This document shows positions 32,526 through 40,305 of a DNA stretch of 64,000 nucleotides, piece after piece. The stretch is from Acidimicrobiales bacterium. GTDB taxonomy: Bacteria > Actinomycetota > Acidimicrobiia > Acidimicrobiales > MedAcidi-G1. The notes under the pieces were generated by a model. The model was not told the DNA's origin. It worked only from the letters and a program-made list of their open reading frames with translations, and made no database searches. The stretch's first letter is position 1. The number at the start of each line of letters is the position of its first letter. Both the position numbers and the translations under genes were made by a program. The stretch lies in NCBI GenBank assembly GCA_022452145.1, contig JAKURY010000003.1, positions 98,986 to 162,985 of the forward strand. Direction: 5' to 3'.

Positions 32526-33614
32526 TCAGAAGGTTGAGGCCTTCGCTCCCAGATCGGCCAACAGGTCGTCGAAGGAGGCCACGAATGCGGCCACGCCCTC
32601 GTCCTCGAGGACACGGGAGACTTCGGCCAGGTCGACACCGACGTCGGAGACCGCCCGTAGCACGCCGTGGGCGGAGTCGGGATCGGCGTCGATGGTCCGG
32701 GCGACCGTACCGTGGGCCTCGAAGGCCTCCAGGGTCGCATCGGGGAGGGTGTTCACAGTGTCGGGCCCGATGAGCGTGTCGACGTACAGGGTGTCGGGAT
32801 AGGAGGGGTTCTTGGTCGACGTGGAGGCCCACAGTGGCCGCTGCACCCGTGCTCCGCGCTGGACGAGGGAATCCCAGCGCGGGCCTCTGAACACCGTTCT
32901 GAACATGTCGTAGGCGACCTGGCCCTGGGCCACCGCAGCACGTCCCCGCAGGGAGAGTGCCTCAGGGCCACCCAGCACGTCGAGGCGTCGGTCGATCTCG
33001 TTGTCGGTGCGGCTGATGAAGAACGACGCCACCGAGGAGACCCCGGAGAGGTCGCCCGGGCAGGACTCCAGGCCCGACACGTAGGCCTCCATCACCTCGC
33101 GGTAGCGGTCCAGCGAGAAGATGAGGGTGATGTTGATGCTTCGGCCCTCCGAGATCATCCGGTGGATAGCCGGGATGCCCTCGGCGGTGGCCGGGATCTT
33201 CACGTAGAGGTTCGGCCGGTCGATGCGCCCGTGTAGCTCGCGGGCCGCTGCGATGGTGCCCCCGGTGTCCGTGGCCAACCGGGGATCCACCTCCACGGAG
33301 ACGTAGCCGTCGAGGCCGTCCGAGGACTCGTGGACCGGACGCAGGATCTCAAGGGCGTCCATGATGTCGCGGACCACGAGCTTCCAGTAGCTCTCCTCGA
33401 CGCTGGCGCCCTCAGCCGTGAGGGAACGGAGCTGTTCGTCGTAGGCGTCGGTGCCCGTCATGGCCTTCTGGAAGATGGACGGGTTGGAGGTGATCCCGCG
33501 TGCCCCGCGGTCGACCCAGCCCTGCAGTTCGCCAGAGACGATCCAGCTGCGCTTCAGGTTGTCCAGCCAGGGACTTTGGCCCTGTTCGGAGTAGAGGTCG
33601 TGGAGTCGGCTCAT
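32526..33614 (-). CDS. tal: Transaldolase
   Basis: 362 residues, the longer actinobacterial transaldolase class. NLYVKIPATAEG holds the Schiff-base Lys, GITSNPSIFQKAM opens the barrel and RPLWASTSTKNPSYPD is the phosphate-binding region. It moves a dihydroxyacetone unit between sugar phosphates in the non-oxidative pentose phosphate pathway. ATG 33614 overlaps the transketolase stop; transketolase and transaldolase are thus one operon, as in many actinobacteria. Confidence 0.95.
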   Translation of the reverse strand: MSRLHDLYSEQGQSPWLDNLKRSWIVSGELQGWVDRGARGITSNPSIFQKAMTGTDAYDEQLRSLTAEGASVEESYWKLVVRDIMDALEILRPVHESSDGLDGYVSVEVDPRLATDTGGTIAAARELHGRIDRPNLYVKIPATAEGIPAIHRMISEGRSINITLIFSLDRYREVMEAYVSGLESCPGDLSGVSSVASFFISRTDNEIDRRLDVLGGPEALSLRGRAAVAQGQVAYDMFRTVFRGPRWDSLVQRGARVQRPLWASTSTKNPSYPDTLYVDTLIGPDTVNTLPDATLEAFEAHGTVARTIDADPDSAHGVLRAVSDVGVDLAEVSRVLEDEGVAAFVASFDDLLADLGAKASTF

Positions 33615-35614
33615 CGCGGTCCCCCGGGTCGGTCCAGGAGCGATTCTGCGGCAGCCACCACGGCGTCCGGGGTGATCCCCAGCTCGGCCATGGCCCGTTC
33701 GCCTGGTGCCGAGGCGCCGAACCGGTCGATGCCCACGCTCCGGTCGGCCCACCGCGCCCATCCGAAGGTCACGCCAGCCTCCACGGAGAGGGTGGGGACC
33801 CCATCGGGGAGGACGCTGCAGCGGTAGTCGTCGGCCTGCTCGGCGAACAGTTCCATGCACGGCATTGACACCACCCGGACCGCCCGCCCTGCGGCGGTCA
33901 GCGTTGCCGCAGCGTCCAGAGCGACGGACACCTCGCTGCCGGTGCCGATCAGCACCACTTCCGGGACACCGTCCGAATCGGCCAGCACGTAGGCGCCGCT
34001 TGCGACGGCGGCGTGGTCGGTGGTCCCTTCGAGTACCGGTACGTCCTGGCGGGTGAGGAGGAGGGCTACGGGCCCGTGGCTCTCCACAATGTGGCGCCAG
34101 ACGGCGGCGGTCTCGTTGGCATCGGCCGGGCGGAAGACTTCGATGCCCGGTATAGCGCGGAGCGCTGCAACATGCTCGACGGGCTGGTGGGTGGGTCCGT
34201 CCTCGCCGACCCCTACGGAATCGTGGCTCCAGACGAAGACCGTCCGAGCCGAGCTCAGGGCGGCCAGGCGGACCGCGCCGCGCATGTAGTCGCTGAAGAC
34301 GAGGAAGGTGCCGTTGACCGGGCGTATTCCACCATGGAGTGCCATGCCGTTGGAGATGGCGCCCATGGCGTGCTCGCGAACCCCGAAGTAAAGCTGGCGT
34401 CCCTCGGGGCAGTCAGGAGCCTGGACGCCATGGTCCCTGATGGTGGTGCCGGTGTTGCCGGTCAGGTCGGCTCCGCCGCCCATCAGGCCGGGGACCACGT
34501 CCAACAGGGCCTGCAGGCAGGCGTTGCTGGCCTTCCGGGTGGCCACCGCACCGCCGGCATCCCAGGTCGGTAGGCGGTCGGCCCACCCGTCGACACCCCC
34601 GCCGGCCTGAGCCGCGTCCCATGCGGCGCGGTCGCCGTCGAATGACGCCAGGCGTCCCTCCCAGGCGGTACGTGCCGAGGCCCCCCGACGCCCGGCGCTC
34701 CGATACTGCTCCAGGACCCGATCCGGGACCCAGAAGGACTCGTCCTCCGGAAGGCCCATGCGGCGCTTCGTCTCGGCGATGCCATCGTCGGTCAGCGAGT
34801 AGCCGTGGGCGGCCGGGTTGTCGACGTCCGGGGAGGGATGCCCGATGTGGGTCCGGAGCACGACGAGCGAGGGTCGGTCTCCGACGGCCATGGCGCTGCG
34901 GATGCCGCCTTCGATGGCGTCCAGGTCCTCAGCGGCCTCGCCGAGGTCGACCACGTGCCAGCCGTAGGCCCGGAAGCGTGCCGGGGCATCGTCCGAGAGG
35001 GCCAACTCTGCCGGTCCGTCGATGGTCACGTGGTTGTCGTCGTAGACGGCGACGAGGCGCCCCAGTCCCTGGTGGCCGGCCAGGGATGCCGCCTCATGGG
35101 AGATGCCCTCGGCGAGGTCGCCGTCCCCGCAGATGGCGAAGGTGTGGTGGTCGGTCAGCCCTGAACCGAATCGGGCCCGGAGGTTTCGCTCGGCGATGGC
35201 CATGCCGACGGCGTTGGCGAGGCCCTGGCCGAGCGGACCGGTGGTGACCTCGACCCCCGCCGTGTGGCCCGCCTCAGGGTGGCCAGGGGTGGCGGAGCCC
35301 CACTGCCGGAAGTCCCTGAGGTCGTCCAGGGTCAGGCCGTGACCGGTCAGGTGGAGCATGGAGTACAGCAGGATCGAGGCGTGTCCGGCCGAGAGGATGA
35401 AGCGGTCGCGGTCGGGCCACGACGGGTCGGCGGCGTCGTAGGTGAGGATCCGCGTCCAGAGCACGTGGGCCAGTGGCGCCAGGGCCATGGCGGTTCCCTG
35501 GTGCCCGGACCGTGCGGCGTGGGGTGCGTCCATGGCCAAGCCCCGGATCACGTCGATCGCGAGTGCTTCGACGTCGCCGTCGAAGCCCGATCCGGTGGGC
35601 TCGGCGTCCGTCAT
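33611..35614 (-). CDS. tkt: Transketolase
   Basis: 667 residues, full length. The thiamine-diphosphate motif GDGDLAEGISHEAASLAGH, the pyrimidine-domain NGMALHGGIRPVNGTF and VGVGEDGPTHQPVEHVA are present. It transfers two-carbon units in the pentose phosphate pathway and, with transaldolase directly downstream, links it to glycolysis. ATG start preceded by GGTGGGA. No regulator is nearby. Confidence 0.97.
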   Translation of the reverse strand: MTDAEPTGSGFDGDVEALAIDVIRGLAMDAPHAARSGHQGTAMALAPLAHVLWTRILTYDAADPSWPDRDRFILSAGHASILLYSMLHLTGHGLTLDDLRDFRQWGSATPGHPEAGHTAGVEVTTGPLGQGLANAVGMAIAERNLRARFGSGLTDHHTFAICGDGDLAEGISHEAASLAGHQGLGRLVAVYDDNHVTIDGPAELALSDDAPARFRAYGWHVVDLGEAAEDLDAIEGGIRSAMAVGDRPSLVVLRTHIGHPSPDVDNPAAHGYSLTDDGIAETKRRMGLPEDESFWVPDRVLEQYRSAGRRGASARTAWEGRLASFDGDRAAWDAAQAGGGVDGWADRLPTWDAGGAVATRKASNACLQALLDVVPGLMGGGADLTGNTGTTIRDHGVQAPDCPEGRQLYFGVREHAMGAISNGMALHGGIRPVNGTFLVFSDYMRGAVRLAALSSARTVFVWSHDSVGVGEDGPTHQPVEHVAALRAIPGIEVFRPADANETAAVWRHIVESHGPVALLLTRQDVPVLEGTTDHAAVASGAYVLADSDGVPEVVLIGTGSEVSVALDAAATLTAAGRAVRVVSMPCMELFAEQADDYRCSVLPDGVPTLSVEAGVTFGWARWADRSVGIDRFGASAPGERAMAELGITPDAVVAAAESLLDRPGGPR

Positions 35615-35682
35615 GATCCCACCACCGCGTCGGCCCCTGCTCGATTACGTCGACGGGCACCCTAACCGCGACGGCCGTCGCT

Positions 35683-36822
35683 CTAGGCCACCTGACCGGA
35701 CCCGTCCGGAGGCATTTCGGAGGCCCCGGTACCCAGCAGGAGCGCCGAGGCGGTGAAGCCGTGGAGGTGGTGTCGGCGTCCTACCGGACCGATCTCACCG
35801 GCGCAGAACATGCCGGCCACATCGGTCGTTCCCAGACCGTCCACGAAATGGCCCGCATCGTGGCCGGGGGTGCCGAACAGGTGTCGTCCCCGACCGTTGC
35901 AGGTGAAGACCAGGGCGCTCTCGGCCCGGTGGGGGCGAAGTCGTGCGGCAAGGTCCCGGGTCGCCGCTCCGGCATCCCGGACCTGGAACTGGAGGGTGGT
36001 TCCGACCTCGACCCGCTCGCCGATGGCCACCGTCCCCGACCCCCGGTCGGCCCCCAGGACGGGTCTGATGAGGAAGTCGCCGGCGGCGAAGGCCGACAGG
36101 TGCTCGTCGATGACGATCCCCACGTGGAGTCCGCGGCGAAGGCGGTCCCGGGTCGCCTCGTCGACGCCGGACACCACCTCCTCGAGGCGCTCAAGGGCCG
36201 GACGGCCGCCCAGGGTTCGGACCAGGTTTCCCTCCACGCTGGTCACGACGAACGGATCGCCCACCGGGCGGCACCCCTGTGCCACCACGGGCAGGGCTCC
36301 GAGCCCCGGCGGCAGGACCACGGCGACGGCGCCGTCGGAGAATGCCTCGCCGTCGAGGAGGAGCCTGTTGCCGCCGCGCCGTCCTGCTGCCGAGGCCAGG
36401 CCGCCCACCGCCGTGAGGGCGGGGTCGATCGAGTCCAGGAGCCCGTTGATGTCGAAGCCGAAGGGGTCTGCGACCACAAGGACGCTGCTGCCGGCGTCCA
36501 GGCCGGTCGGAAGACTCGCCCCGTCCAACCGGTACGCCTCCACGGGCCCGGTCCACCCGGCCCAGAGCACCAGGCCCGGCGCCTCCTCCACCTCCTGGCG
36601 CTGGGCCAGCACCGCCCCCGCGGTGCATCCGAGCAGGTGGGCGGGTGCGAGCGTCTGGTTGACCGTCTGGGCAATCTGGGCAGCCCGGTCGACGTGGGCC
36701 GTCGAGAGGAACATGACGGCCAGGTCGGGCCCGGGTCCGAGCCGGTCGAGTACCTCTCCGACCACCTCTCCGACAGCGGTCGCCGCGTCGGGATGTCCGG
36801 AGAGGGCTACGGCGTAGGCCAC
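35683..36822 (-). CDS. FIST-domain sensory protein (FIST-N plus FIST-C)
   Basis: 379 residues. The N-terminal half (about 1-200) has the FIST pattern with GCTAGAVLAQ and a Gly-rich VGGLASAAGRRGGN loop; the C-terminal half contains LVFTCNGRGRHLFG and FCAGEIGPVGRR, typical FIST-C signatures. FIST domains are thought to bind small ligands such as amino acids and usually feed signalling proteins; here it is stand-alone. The likely GTG start lies ten bases after the upstream stop; an inverted repeat ACTGAC-T-GTCAGT (36825-36837) spans that junction. Confidence 0.8.
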   Translation of the reverse strand: MAYAVALSGHPDAATAVGEVVGEVLDRLGPGPDLAVMFLSTAHVDRAAQIAQTVNQTLAPAHLLGCTAGAVLAQRQEVEEAPGLVLWAGWTGPVEAYRLDGASLPTGLDAGSSVLVVADPFGFDINGLLDSIDPALTAVGGLASAAGRRGGNRLLLDGEAFSDGAVAVVLPPGLGALPVVAQGCRPVGDPFVVTSVEGNLVRTLGGRPALERLEEVVSGVDEATRDRLRRGLHVGIVIDEHLSAFAAGDFLIRPVLGADRGSGTVAIGERVEVGTTLQFQVRDAGAATRDLAARLRPHRAESALVFTCNGRGRHLFGTPGHDAGHFVDGLGTTDVAGMFCAGEIGPVGRRHHLHGFTASALLLGTGASEMPPDGSGQVA

Positions 36823-36832
36823 AGACTGACTG

Positions 36833-37228
36833 TCAGTCGGCGGACGGTCCGGGCGGGAGGAGCGTGTACGGCACGACCGTGGCGGGGCCCTGGTCGATGC
36901 GGCAGGCGGCCTCCACGGTGCCGAACTCATGGAACTCCAACTCGGCCCGGACGAGGCGGTAGCCGAACCTTCCGGGTTCGACGGCGATGGGCTGGACGTT
37001 GCGGGCCAACTGCACCCCGTCGCGGGTGAACACCACCTCCAGCACGGCCTGGCCGGAGTGGTCGGCAGGGCAGCGGACCATGACCATGAGGTGGGGAGAC
37101 CAGGTCACGGGGGCCGGCCCGGGTGATGCCGCGCTGAACTGGACGCCGGTCAGGTCGATGTGCGTGGCTCCACCGGGCACCTGTCGGAGCTCCAGTCCCT
37201 CGAAGAAGAGGGCCGCGAGGATCTGCAT
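36833..37228 (-). CDS. Small beta-rich protein, DUF6941-like
   Basis: 131 residues, alternating hydrophobic pattern of a beta sandwich (HLMVMVRCPADHSGQAVLEV, then RFGYRLVRAELEF). It resembles the actinobacterial DUF6941 group, but I cannot confirm this. No export signal or membrane helix. The ATG has TAGGTT six bases upstream. Cotranscribed with the FIST protein. Confidence 0.6.
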   Translation of the reverse strand: MQILAALFFEGLELRQVPGGATHIDLTGVQFSAASPGPAPVTWSPHLMVMVRCPADHSGQAVLEVVFTRDGVQLARNVQPIAVEPGRFGYRLVRAELEFHEFGTVEAACRIDQGPATVVPYTLLPPGPSAD

Positions 37229-37234
37229 GTGGCG

Positions 37235-37240
37235 AACCTA
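37235..37240 (-). promoter_or_regulatory. Leaderless -10 hexamer for the 131-residue protein and FIST operon
   Basis: TAGGTT on the minus strand, 6-base spacer to the ATG at 37228. Confidence 0.6.
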
Positions 37241-37259
37241 GACGACAGGCCGAAACCCC

Positions 37260-37265
37260 TAGCAT
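37260..37265 (+). promoter_or_regulatory. Leaderless -10 hexamer for dacB
   Basis: TAGCAT with an 8-base spacer to the GTG at 37274. Confidence 0.5.
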
Positions 37266-37273
37266 GGCGTTCC

Positions 37274-38704
37274 GTGAACTGGCGCCTGGTCCTCCCGCTG
37301 TTCCTGTTCACGGTGGCGGTCCTGGCCGGGGTGCAGGCACAGCGGACCGACGGCTCGGCCGCCGCCTACGAGCCCACGGCCGGTCGCCTGCCGGCCCGGA
37401 CGGTCACGCCCCTCCTGTCTGTCCGTCGGGTGCCCGAGTTCCTGCAGGCGCCGACAGCGGTACGAAACCTCAGGGCCGACCTGCACGGGGCGGTCGCCGG
37501 CCTGCCGGAGGGAACCTGCGTAGAGGTCGCCGAGCACGGTCACCAGCTCTACACGCTGGAGGCCGGCCGGGGGCTGGTTCCAGCGAGCGCGCAGAAGCTC
37601 CTGACCGGTCTGGCCGCGTTGCGGCACCTCGGCCCGGCCATGGTCCTCAGCACCCGGGTGGTGGCCGAGGTGCCGGTGGTCGACGGAATGGTCGACGGCG
37701 ACGTCTGGTTGGTGGGTGGCGGCGACCCGCTCCTCATGACAGGCGGATATGCGGCCCGGTTCGATGACCCGGACCCCTACACGGACCTCGGCGACCTGGC
37801 CCTCGCCCTCGTGGAGGCCGGTGTACGCGAGGTCAACGGCGGGATCGTGGGCGACGAGTCCCGATACGACGCCATCCGCTATCTGGGAACCTGGCCGGAT
37901 CGCTTCAAGCCCGGTTGGTCCATCCAGTCCGGCCCACTCAGTGCCCTGAGCGTGGACGACGGCTTCCAGAACTGGGACGCGCTGAACACGGCAGCATCCC
38001 TTGGCACGCCCGCCGGGGATCCGGCTGAGAATGCCGCCCGACTGTTCGACGACCTGCTGGAGGCGGAGGGCGTGCTCATCCGACGACGGCCCGATTCGGG
38101 CCGTGCGCCGGCCCATCCGGGGATGGTCACCCTGGCCGTGGTCGGGTCGCCCCCGGTCAGCGCCCTGGTCGAGCAGATGCTGGTGGAGAGCGACAACACC
38201 ACCGCCGAACTGCTGTTGAAGGAGATGGGGTGGACGCCGGCCGATCGTGGGACGACGGTGGCAGGGATCGCGATCCTGTTGGACACGCTGGAAAGAGCAG
38301 GACACCGGATCGAAGGAGTCGTACCCCAGGACGGCTCGGGACTGGATCCCGACAACCGTGTGACCTGCTCGCTGCTGGTGGACCTCCTGGGCGACGAGGT
38401 GCACGGTGACCTGCTGGTCGCCTCGCTTCCGTTGGCAGGGGAGCGCGGGACGATGAAGAACCGCTTCGTGGGAACTGCCGGTGAGGGCCGAATCCGAGCG
38501 AAGACGGGAACGCTCCGCGGAGCCAGCAGTCTTGTCGGCGTGGCCGACACGCCCGGCGGCCGGCGGCTGGCCTTCGCCGTGATCAGCAACGGGGAGCTTC
38601 CGTACGAGATCCGCGACCTCCACGAGGATGTCATCCTGGCGCTTCTCTCCTATCCGGCAGGCCCCGCCGCAGAGATCCTGGGGCCGCGACCGGTGGTGGG
38701 CTGA
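37274..38704 (+). CDS. dacB: D-alanyl-D-alanine carboxypeptidase/endopeptidase, PBP4 type (class C)
   Basis: 476 residues. A hydrophobic N-terminal helix (about 4-22) exports or anchors it. The penicillin-binding motifs are S105-A-Q-K108, SDN in VESDNTTAE, and KTG in RAKTGTLRG. It trims peptidoglycan cross-bridges or terminal D-Ala outside the membrane. The insert between the first two motifs is consistent with the PBP4 extra domains. GTG start chosen just before the signal helix. Confidence 0.93.
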   Translation: MNWRLVLPLFLFTVAVLAGVQAQRTDGSAAAYEPTAGRLPARTVTPLLSVRRVPEFLQAPTAVRNLRADLHGAVAGLPEGTCVEVAEHGHQLYTLEAGRGLVPASAQKLLTGLAALRHLGPAMVLSTRVVAEVPVVDGMVDGDVWLVGGGDPLLMTGGYAARFDDPDPYTDLGDLALALVEAGVREVNGGIVGDESRYDAIRYLGTWPDRFKPGWSIQSGPLSALSVDDGFQNWDALNTAASLGTPAGDPAENAARLFDDLLEAEGVLIRRRPDSGRAPAHPGMVTLAVVGSPPVSALVEQMLVESDNTTAELLLKEMGWTPADRGTTVAGIAILLDTLERAGHRIEGVVPQDGSGLDPDNRVTCSLLVDLLGDEVHGDLLVASLPLAGERGTMKNRFVGTAGEGRIRAKTGTLRGASSLVGVADTPGGRRLAFAVISNGELPYEIRDLHEDVILALLSYPAGPAAEILGPRPVVG

Positions 38705-38731
38705 CCGTCGCCTCCGATCCGTCGGCTTCCG

Positions 38732-39370
38732 ATGCTTCCGTTGGGGACCGTTCTCCTTCCCAGCGGCGTCCTGCCGCTGCAGCTCTTCGAGGACCGCTAC
38801 CGCCGGATGATCGTCGACGTCCTGGCCGCGGACCGTGAGCTCGGCATCGTCCTCATCCTCCGGGGGAGTGAGGTGGGCGGCGGGGACCTCAGGTACGACG
38901 TGGGGACACGGTCACGGGTGCTTGAGGCCCGGGAGGCTCCCGACGGACGTTGGTCGGTCGTCGTCGTCGGGCTGCAGCGGGTGCGGGTGGACCGCTGGAT
39001 GCCGGATGATCCCTATCCGGTCGCCGACGTCCGACCCATGCCCGACCTCCCGGGTCCCGGCATCGATCCCGCCTCCTACCGCTCGCTGGAGTCCAGGCTG
39101 CGGCGCCTGTTGGCCGGCCTGACGGAGCTGGGCGACCCGGTGGAGGCGGCCACGTTTGACCTCACAGACGACCCGGCTCTCGGCACCCTGCAGATGGGAG
39201 CACTGGGACCCTTCACGTCGTACGACCGTCAACGACTCCTGGAGGCTGACCTGGTGGTGGAGCGCTGCGGGATCCTCGACGGCCTGCTGGACGGAGCCCA
39301 GGGGGTGGTGGACATGCGGCTGGGGCTGGACTGGGACGCCGGCGGGCCCGCCGCCGGGTCCTCCCGGTAG
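38732..39370 (+). CDS. Lon N-terminal (substrate-binding) domain protein
   Basis: 212 residues. MLPLGTVLLPSGVLPLQLFE is the PUA-like opening of the Lon N domain, and the remainder matches the stand-alone LON-substrate-binding family without ATPase or protease parts. It may bind unfolded proteins, but its role is unknown. It follows dacB by 27 bases and precedes the small membrane protein genes by 12 bases. Confidence 0.85.
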   Translation: MLPLGTVLLPSGVLPLQLFEDRYRRMIVDVLAADRELGIVLILRGSEVGGGDLRYDVGTRSRVLEAREAPDGRWSVVVVGLQRVRVDRWMPDDPYPVADVRPMPDLPGPGIDPASYRSLESRLRRLLAGLTELGDPVEAATFDLTDDPALGTLQMGALGPFTSYDRQRLLEADLVVERCGILDGLLDGAQGVVDMRLGLDWDAGGPAAGSSR

Positions 39371-39373
39371 CGT
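39368..39373 (+). promoter_or_regulatory. Leaderless -10 hexamer for the 39.4-42.8 kb operon
   Basis: TAGCGT overlaps the TAG stop of the Lon-N gene, with a 9-base spacer to the ATG at 39383. Confidence 0.5.
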
Positions 39374-39382
39374 GGTCGCCCC

Positions 39383-39697
39383 ATGGGATCCGACCGCTTT
39401 TCCGAGGACAGGACCACCGGCGACCTTCCGGACCTGCTGAGGCGCTACCTCCGCCAGGAGACGGTCGAACCGCTCCGGTCGGCCGGCCGCTTCCTCCTGT
39501 TCGGCCTGGTCGGAGCCTCCCTCCTGGGCCTCGGGACGGTCCTGCTGGTGGTGGGTGGCCTCCGGGCCCTTCAGGCGTCGGCGCCCCTGGACGGTTCGTG
39601 GTCCTGGGTGCCGTATCTGGCCGCAGCCCTGGTCCTGGTAGCGGTGGCCGGCCTTACGGTGTCCCGCATCGGCGGACGGACGAACCTGGATGGATGA
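39383..39697 (+). CDS. Two-pass membrane protein, Holin-X/DUF1469-like
   Basis: 104 residues: a soluble basic/acidic head (LPDLLRRYLRQETVEPLR) followed by two hydrophobic helices (about 38-60 and 74-95). This is the architecture of actinobacterial Holin-X (DUF1469-like) membrane proteins, which are not phage holins and have no firm role. The stop overlaps the next start by eight bases, so it begins a chain of overlapping genes that continues to the tRNA-modification genes. Confidence 0.7.
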   Translation: MGSDRFSEDRTTGDLPDLLRRYLRQETVEPLRSAGRFLLFGLVGASLLGLGTVLLVVGGLRALQASAPLDGSWSWVPYLAAALVLVAVAGLTVSRIGGRTNLDG

Positions 39698-39896
39698 GGA
39701 CCGCATCACCAGAGACGACCTCGAAGCAGAGTTGCGAGCCGTGGTCGGCGATCCCGAGGGGCCTGTCGCCGGCCGGCGTCCGACCCTGGTGGTGGTCGCC
39801 GCGGTGACCGTGGGGGTCGTGGTGGCCGTGGTCTACATGGTTGGGCGGCGGGCCGGCCGACTCCGCTCCACGGTCGTAGAGGTCCGTCGCTTCTGA
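39690..39896 (+). CDS. Small single-pass membrane protein, unknown
   Basis: 68 residues: an acidic N-terminal helix (DEDRITRDDLEAELRAVV), one transmembrane segment (about 32-51) and a basic tail. Overlaps both neighbours (eight bases upstream, one base downstream). Not recognised. Confidence 0.65.
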   Translation: MDEDRITRDDLEAELRAVVGDPEGPVAGRRPTLVVVAAVTVGVVVAVVYMVGRRAGRLRSTVVEVRRF

Positions 39897-40108
39897 TGTC
39901 GGGATTCGGCTCGACGCTCCTCGGGCGGGGGGTTCGCCGGGGGATGTTCGGCGGGCACCGGGGGTGGCAGGGTGTTCTCCTGGTGGTCCTGGCCGCCCGG
40001 CTACTGCGTCTCCTGGGTGGCCGTCGGCCGGTCGTCCACCGGACCCGACTGGAGGTCGGCGAGGCACTTGAGGTCCGACACCTGGGCAGCGGGGGCGGAG
40101 ACCGGTGA
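39896..40108 (+). CDS. Small basic protein with a possible membrane segment, unknown
   Basis: 70 residues, Gly/Arg-rich start (GRGVRRGMFGGHRGW), a short hydrophobic stretch (about 27-38) and a basic tail. Its ATG shares a base with the preceding TGA and its own TGA overlaps the GTG of the sulfur-carrier gene. Family not recognised; it is kept mainly because of the overlapping-gene chain. Confidence 0.5.
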   Translation: MSGFGSTLLGRGVRRGMFGGHRGWQGVLLVVLAARLLRLLGGRRPVVHRTRLEVGEALEVRHLGSGGGDR

Positions 40109-40305
40109 TCGTCGAACTCCGGAATCCGACCCGCACGTTGGAGCTGGATGGCCCGATGGCCGTCACGGCCCTCCTGGCCCGCCTGGGTATACCCCGCGAG
40201 GCTGTTCTGGTGATCAGGGACGGAACCCTGGTTCCGGGAGACGCCATGCTCGAGGCCGGCGACCGGGTCGAGGTCCGCTCGGTGATCTCCGGAGGCGCCC
40301 GGTGA
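40105..40305 (+). CDS. ttuB: ThiS/MoaD-like sulfur-carrier protein, probable TtuB
   Basis: 66 residues with the beta-grasp pattern (IVELRNPTRTLEL, VTALLARLGI, GDAMLEAGDRVEVRSVISGG). The C-terminus is Gly63-Gly64-Ala65-Arg66: the Gly-Gly needed for adenylation and thiocarboxylation is present but capped by Ala-Arg. Adjacency to a TtuA homologue makes TtuB the best call over ThiS or MoaD, as no thiamine or molybdopterin synthesis gene is next to it. GTG start and GTGA overlap with ttuA, with GGAGG at 40291-40295 serving the next gene. Confidence 0.75.
   Translation: MIVELRNPTRTLELDGPMAVTALLARLGIPREAVLVIRDGTLVPGDAMLEAGDRVEVRSVISGGAR

Noticed and set aside
39383..39697. Phage holin or prophage remnant
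   Set aside because: The Holin-X-like fold is common in actinobacterial chromosomes, and no integrase, capsid, tail or attachment-site sequence is nearby.
40105..40305. MoaD or ThiS for molybdopterin or thiamine synthesis
   Set aside because: No moaE, thiG, thiF or other partner is adjacent, while a full TtuA gene overlaps it; mobA is 18 kb away in a separate unit.
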